This document shows, one piece after another, positions 59,554 to 64,000 of a stretch of DNA of 64,000 nucleotides. The notes below the pieces were generated by a model. It had not been told where the DNA came from. It saw only the letters and a program-made list of their open reading frames with translations, and ran no database searches. The position numbers were made by a program, and so were the translations under genes. How positions within the stretch are numbered: the stretch's first letter is position 1; the number at the start of each line of letters is the position of its first letter. The DNA is from Sipunculus nudus (taxonomy: Eukaryota; Annelida; Sipuncula; Golfingiida; Sipunculidae), in contig CM049310.1 in assembly GCA_026874595.1 (NCBI GenBank), positions 88,791,556 to 88,855,555 on the forward strand, in the 5' to 3' direction.

Positions 59554-60216
59554 AATGCAGAGTCCGATTAAATCGGGCCAACGATGTTGTTGATACGTTT
59601 CAGGAGTGAGTAGATACAGACCCTGAATGGCTGAACAGTCCTGTAAAATTGGCAAATATTTGATGCTGACCGTGTTTAATGCACTTTCAAGCAGTGGTGT
59701 CAATTTATCATCAAAGGGATGACTTGCAGTTGTTTTAGAACGTTTTTATAAACACACACACACACACACATATATATTATCTGTTATTGTCTGTGTGACA
59801 TACTTTACAAATGTTATAATTCAGTATATGCTAATTCTAAACCAGATTAAGATTCATTACATTTTATTGTAAACTCAGAAATAGAACCAAGGTCCATTAC
59901 TCTAATTTTTAATATATTTAATTTCAAATATATAAATATAATTCTCTGAATATCAGGATGAAAAAAAAATTGACCATTCCCCTTGCTAAAAAGTAGGGGG
60001 TGGTGGGAATATATTCCCCCATTTCCCCTGTTTTGACGCCCCTGCTTTCAAATCATCCTTATACATGTATATTGATGCTTAACTAAAACAACTGATGCAA
60101 CTTTGTGGGCTTAATTATTGCAAAAAGTTTAGGCAAGTATTTGTTGCCTGGTGCTCCCCTATCTAAAAACGCCCCGATAAAACAAGAGGAATGGAATCAA
60201 ACTTCGGCAGAACGCC
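59554..60216. other. No gene recognised
   Basis: A (CA)n tract at 59,752-59,770 and a CCCCT-rich end GACGCCCCTG near 60,034-60,045, like the MITE at 19,362. Confidence 0.5.
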
Positions 60217-60682
60217 TCAGTTTTGTCTAGATATACCCGAATTGCCATTAATATGGTTATTCATGTGATTTGGTTCAGGGCGGTAGTATGGATACAACAA
60301 TTTCGGCTTGAGCAGAGTGGACGTACGCATCTTCTTGAAAAAAGATGTTGATATCACATTCTTCGCATCAATTTGTATATATGGTGTAATATCCACTTTC
60401 TGTAACTTTGCAACCAGATCAGTCCACACAACAGACGCAAATCCTCGTTGTCTGTAACCATCGACGGTCCAGATATGACCTTGACTGCCGTCAGCATACG
60501 TCACTACCCACGAGACCGGAAGTCCCTTTGAATTCCGGACACAGGAAGAGGGCAGGGTGCGCACACTCAACAGGAGCTCTCTTTCCGTTTCCTGTCCTTT
60601 CCTGTATGGCCAACAGCCGTGTATAGTGCTTACATCACTCTCCCTTAAAGAATCCAAAATGAAACCCTCCGGTAGATGAAAG
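60217..60682 (-). CDS. GLYAT-like acyltransferase, last exon
   Basis: The minus-strand frame opens after acceptor TTATTTTTACAG at 60,683 and runs to the stop at 60,217. The protein reads FHLPEGFILDSLRESDV, then WPYRKG, LPSSCVRNSKGLPVSWVVTY, GHIWTVDGYRQRGFASVVW and SFFKKM. This is the order seen in the C-terminal domain of glycine N-acyltransferase-like (GLYAT, FR47/GNAT-fold) proteins: the LPEGF-DV-WPY lead, the PSSC strand, and YRxRG(F/Y) as the acyl-CoA-binding loop. Such enzymes move acyl groups from CoA to amines such as glycine. The first base completes a codon begun in an upstream exon (phase 2). The substrate is unknown. Confidence 0.8.
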
Positions 60683-61572
60683 CTGTAAAAATAATATAAA
60701 ATACATAATAAGTTTCCAGATAAACTAGATGTATGCAGTCGTCTGAGCGTTCACTGAACAATGTTTCCAATGTTTTCCTACACATCTCTATATACTTTAA
60801 AACTGAAATTTTAAATTATGATTCGAAATTCTGATAAAATTTAAAATTTCCTTTTTCAACTAGAAAGACACACCGAAGAGGAAAATCACGAATCGCAATC
60901 ATGTTTGGATCATTAGGACTACCTCGGACGATCGTTGCCGTAGGGCCGATGATACTCAACATATGTGGTATCGTTCTTCGAAAATCCACCGGGTTGCCAA
61001 TCCAAAATCCCCGCCAGAGAAAAAGGAAAGAGTTCAATGTTCCGAATTAAAAAATGATAATGAAATAGAATTTATCGCGATATATCATGGTATCCTTTAA
61101 GATTCACAAGAGTCTCCAGCATTTGTCGCCATATCACAAATGTCAGTGATATCTGCCATGTCCGACCTCTTATAAGCGGGCAAATCTTCAGTTTTCAGAG
61201 AAAATGATTCTGTCGGTTTGTCCACCGCTGTCATTTTGTACATACCCATGATAAAATAAATGGTATCCTTGAAAATATATGAACACAGAAAGACCATAGT
61301 GTTGTCATAATATTTTGGTTTTAACCCTAATAGGGCATGTGTGTGTTTCAAAACTCTGGACAAACTAAATGTGGTCGGACAATGGTCTTCAGAGGGCCCC
61401 GCGTTTCTGCTAGTGCTGGACTAGTTTACACATGGGTGAAAAATTAAGTTAAATTTGAAAAATATCAAAAACAGTAACATATTTTTATCAATATGCGCGA
61501 GGGTAAAAATCAAACTGGATTAAAGAAGATATTTCTTAAATAATGTGTGCAATAGAAAATCACCGAATGTAG
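60683..61572. other. Intron region of the GLYAT-like gene, middle exon not found
   Basis: The family needs a middle segment between the exons at 63,585-63,708 and 60,217-60,682. Open minus-strand stretches at 60,816-61,037 and 61,097-61,363 lack family motifs and usable splice sites, so I do not assign them. Confidence 0.4.
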
Positions 61573-62280
61573 TCTGTTAGCCATATTTGATTTTGAACAA
61601 GACTGTAATTCAATAGGTCTGGAGCCCTCATAAGGACTAATGATCCCTGTAAATTTGGAAAAGCTGTTGTTTTTTAGTTATCACGCATGAAAGATAGTCA
61701 GCAATTGAACAGTGGCAGCCATATTGAAATTCCAACAGGTCTGCAATTCAAAAGGTCTCGAGCCCTTACAGGTAGCAATCATCCCTGTGAATTTGGGAAA
61801 GCTGCAGGAGGTTGTTGAGTTATGGCACATGAAAGAAAATCAGCAAGTGGGCTGTGGCGACCATATTGGAATTCCGACAGGTCTGTAATTCAATAGGTTT
61901 GGAGCTGTCATAGGTACCAATCATCCCTGTGAATTCGGGAAAGCTGCAGTAGGTTGTTGTTGAGTTATCGCGCACAAAAGAAAATCAGCAATCGGGCTGT
62001 GGAGGCCATACTGGAATTCAGACAGGTCTGCTTTTTAATAGGTCTGGAGCCCTCATAGGTACCAATCACCCCTGTGAATTTGGGAAAGCTGAAGTATGTT
62101 GTTGTTGAGTTATCGCGTGCAAAAGAAAATCAGCGATTGGGCTGTGGCGGCCATATTTGAATTCCGACAGGTCTGTTATTCGATAGGTCTGGAGCACTCA
62201 TAGGTACCAATCATCCCTGTGAATTTGGGAAAGCTGCAGTATGTTGTTGTTGAGTTATCGCGTGCGAAAGAAAGTGTCAC
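61573..62280 (+). repeat. Tandem repeat, about 141-145-bp unit, five copies
   Basis: Each copy has AGGTCTGGAGCCCTCATAGG, CATCCCTGTGAATTTGGG, AAAGCTGCAG and GGCCATATTGGAATTC. GGTCTGGAG or its variants lie near 61,617, 61,756, 61,896, 62,041 and 62,186. Confidence 0.92.
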
Positions 62281-62283
62281 TGA

Positions 62284-62338
62284 CGGAGAACGGAAGGACG
62301 GAAGGACGGATGGACGGAAGGACGGAAGGACGGACTGA
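62284..62338 (+). repeat. (GGACGGAA)n short tandem repeat
   Basis: GGACGGAAGGACGGATGGAC and similar, directly after the 145-bp array. The two may belong to one element. Confidence 0.92.
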
Positions 62339-62395
62339 CACTGTGATCACTATAGGGCACCGCTTGTCAAGCATATCATGCTATTGCGATAACAA

Positions 62396-62472
62396 GGAAG
62401 TTAACGATACAGTTATTGGAACTGTCAGATATCGCGATTATCCCATATATCGGTTATCGTTCCAACCCTAAA
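62396..62472 (+). repeat. TATCG-rich element terminus
   Basis: ATATCGCGATTATCCCATAT, ATCGGTTATCGTTCC and terminal AACCCTA resemble the right end of the hAT-like element at 53,076. The matching left end is not seen. Confidence 0.4.
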
Positions 62473-63390
62473 AATAAGGTTTATAATATGAGCTTGATAT
62501 GTTGCTGAGCATCAAATATAGCTTTTTTCGACTGCAGATTTACCTTGAAGTTCAAGTTTGACACAGAAGCCCCATATATCGCCCACTAGGGGCAGACCTC
62601 CCGGCTTGAGCTTTTATCCCAATTCGGAACCACGCTACTCGGATTATTTTGGATTTTTATTTTCTATTTGTTAATTTTGTAATGATTTAGCATTTTAAGA
62701 CAGGATCTGGGAATGGCATTATCTTCATTATCATATTGACCCTCTGGCATTACGACCAGATTACTGGCGCCAGAGTGTCATGACATCTATGTCTGAGGAT
62801 CGCATTATAAGGCCTTATGAAGATGCAAATATTTTCGTCATTTCTGACAAAGCTTCATGGGCTACAGGTACACTGTCAATCAACATAAACTAGACCATTC
62901 GTTAGCATTTTTGTGTACTTTCTAATAATACCAAATATGAGCGAGAAAAGTTCCTGTTGAACCCAGCACATTTGTAAACCCCTCGGCATGTTTGTTGAAT
63001 TTATGACCGCATGAACACAAGCATGGCTCACACGGGTTACAGGACGCAGGCAACTTGCAGGCGACACAGGAAATGACCCGTGTCCATGGAGACGGTGTTT
63101 CAGTTTGGGTTGCGAGCTCCTATATATACTATTGTGTTTATTCACCATTCTAAGTATAATATTGAGATTATGGGCCGGTAACCACAATATGAATGCATCT
63201 AGATGCAAGACCACTGCGATACATTCCTGCATATTACTGGTATCACGACTCGAGTAGGCTTACCAGCCCAATTATCCGATTGCCTACTGAGTCGGGTTGT
63301 CTCGGCTAGATGTGCAGTGGACTTGGCCATGATCTTGAATTGCCGGCGATTCACTGATTTACACCGGGGGGGGGGGATGAAGCCAGCGGA
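62473..63390. other. No gene recognised
   Basis: The 118-codon minus-strand stretch at 62,876-63,232 has no family motif. Presumed intron of the GLYAT-like gene. Confidence 0.45.
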
Positions 63391-63538
63391 TTCGGCCGAT
63401 GTGTAACGAGTGATGTTTGGATGGTTTAATTTATGATTGAAGACCGTCTACTTGATTAGGCATTTTCGGTCGAGGTGTAACGAGTGATGTCTGGATGGGT
63501 TACTTTAAGGTTGAAGACCGTCAACTTGATTATGCATT
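63391..63538 (+). repeat. Tandem duplication, 74-bp unit
   Basis: TTCGG(C/T)CGA..GTGTAACGAGTGATGT and TTGAAGACCGTC(T/A)ACTTGA occur at 63,391 and 63,465. Confidence 0.9.
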
Positions 63539-63584
63539 TTGTAAATGTTACACACATAAATTAACGAGAAAATTGACCACTTAC

Positions 63585-63708
63585 TTAAATTCACCAGGGT
63601 AGTCTGATGCTAGGGTGAACACATTGTAGGAAACGTCATCGTCAGTCAAATGGCCTCCCGCTTCCAGCGCCGCCTGGCGGAAAGCAGAGATATATCTGTC
63701 AGCCATCG
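63585..63708 (-). CDS. GLYAT-like gene, upstream exon (partial gene)
   Basis: Minus strand: acceptor GCACGTTTCAG, then 124 nt encoding MADRYISAFRQAALEAGG and DDDVSYNVFTLASDYPGEF, then donor GTAAGT. It ends two bases into a codon, the phase needed by the exon at 60,682. The Y-x-VFTL-DYPGEF pattern recalls the N-terminal half of GLYAT-like proteins before the VIDW segment. Assignment to the same gene is inferred from strand, phase and this resemblance. The gene continues beyond 64,000. Confidence 0.55.
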
Positions 63709-64000
63709 CTGAAACGTGCAAATATTAACACATTTATGAAATACCATTTTTCATTGCCATATTATTATATAAATGGTTTTTACCTTTGGTATTTAACCAT
63801 TCAGTAATTATTATACGTAAACGGCCGGTTTCTGTACACCTGCAAAAAAAATGTTTGCCTTATAGCTAGTTATTCCCCTATCTTATCTATAGATCTGTGA
63901 CTTTTTGCTTATACTCTACATAGCTATTAATGCACTACTGGTACTGTCTGGTAAGAAAAATCTCTGTGACAGATGAATCAGCTTGCTTATCTACAAGCTG
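63709..64000. other. Intron or flank at window edge
   Basis: No exon recognised; presumed intron of the GLYAT-like gene. Confidence 0.4.

Noticed and set aside
62876-63232. 118-codon minus-strand open stretch
   Set aside because: No motif, atypical composition, and no splice sites linking it to the GLYAT-like exons.

Overview
The window is animal nuclear DNA. It has spliced genes with GT-AG introns, many (TA)n tracts, tRNA-derived SINEs, small DNA transposons and a Penelope-like retroelement remnant. Overall style (dispersed MITEs, CACGTG-rich repeats, a Golgi-type sulfotransferase family and a GLYAT-like acyltransferase) suggests a marine invertebrate, probably a lophotrochozoan such as a mollusc, but no feature fixes the species.

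Layout. 1-19,012 is one uninterrupted minisatellite of a 26-bp pyrimidine-rich unit (about 730 units), with kilobase-scale higher-order duplications. 19,013-25,477 is gene-poor and holds MITEs, SINEs and tandem duplications. 25,478-39,212 (minus strand) is a decayed, intron-containing copy of a sulfotransferase gene (copy B). It was enlarged by two insertions: a 4.2-kb element in intron 3 flanked by an 8-bp direct repeat, and a 4,700-bp foldback element with about 1.2-kb inverted arms that split exon 3 and made a 3-bp target duplication. 39,213-45,514 has only repeats. 45,515-50,495 (plus strand) is the one intact gene: a four-exon, 474-residue, type II membrane carbohydrate-sulfotransferase-like protein whose exon phases all agree. 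52,103-53,076 is a hAT-like MITE with a perfect 8-bp target duplication, followed by a Penelope-like remnant. 54,747-57,798 (plus strand) is a second decayed sulfotransferase copy (copy C). At the right edge, minus-strand exons at 60,217-60,682 and 63,585-63,708 belong to a glycine N-acyltransferase (GLYAT)-like gene that runs off the window.

How it fits together. The three sulfotransferase loci share 5' flank, exon and intron sequence, so they arose by duplication of genomic DNA and not by retrotransposition. Copy A remains open throughout; B and C have lost start codon, splice sites and frame. Because A gives the ancestral state, insertions into B can be read as empty site versus filled site, which gives exact element ends. 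All gene calls rest on reading motifs and splice phases by eye; no database search was possible.
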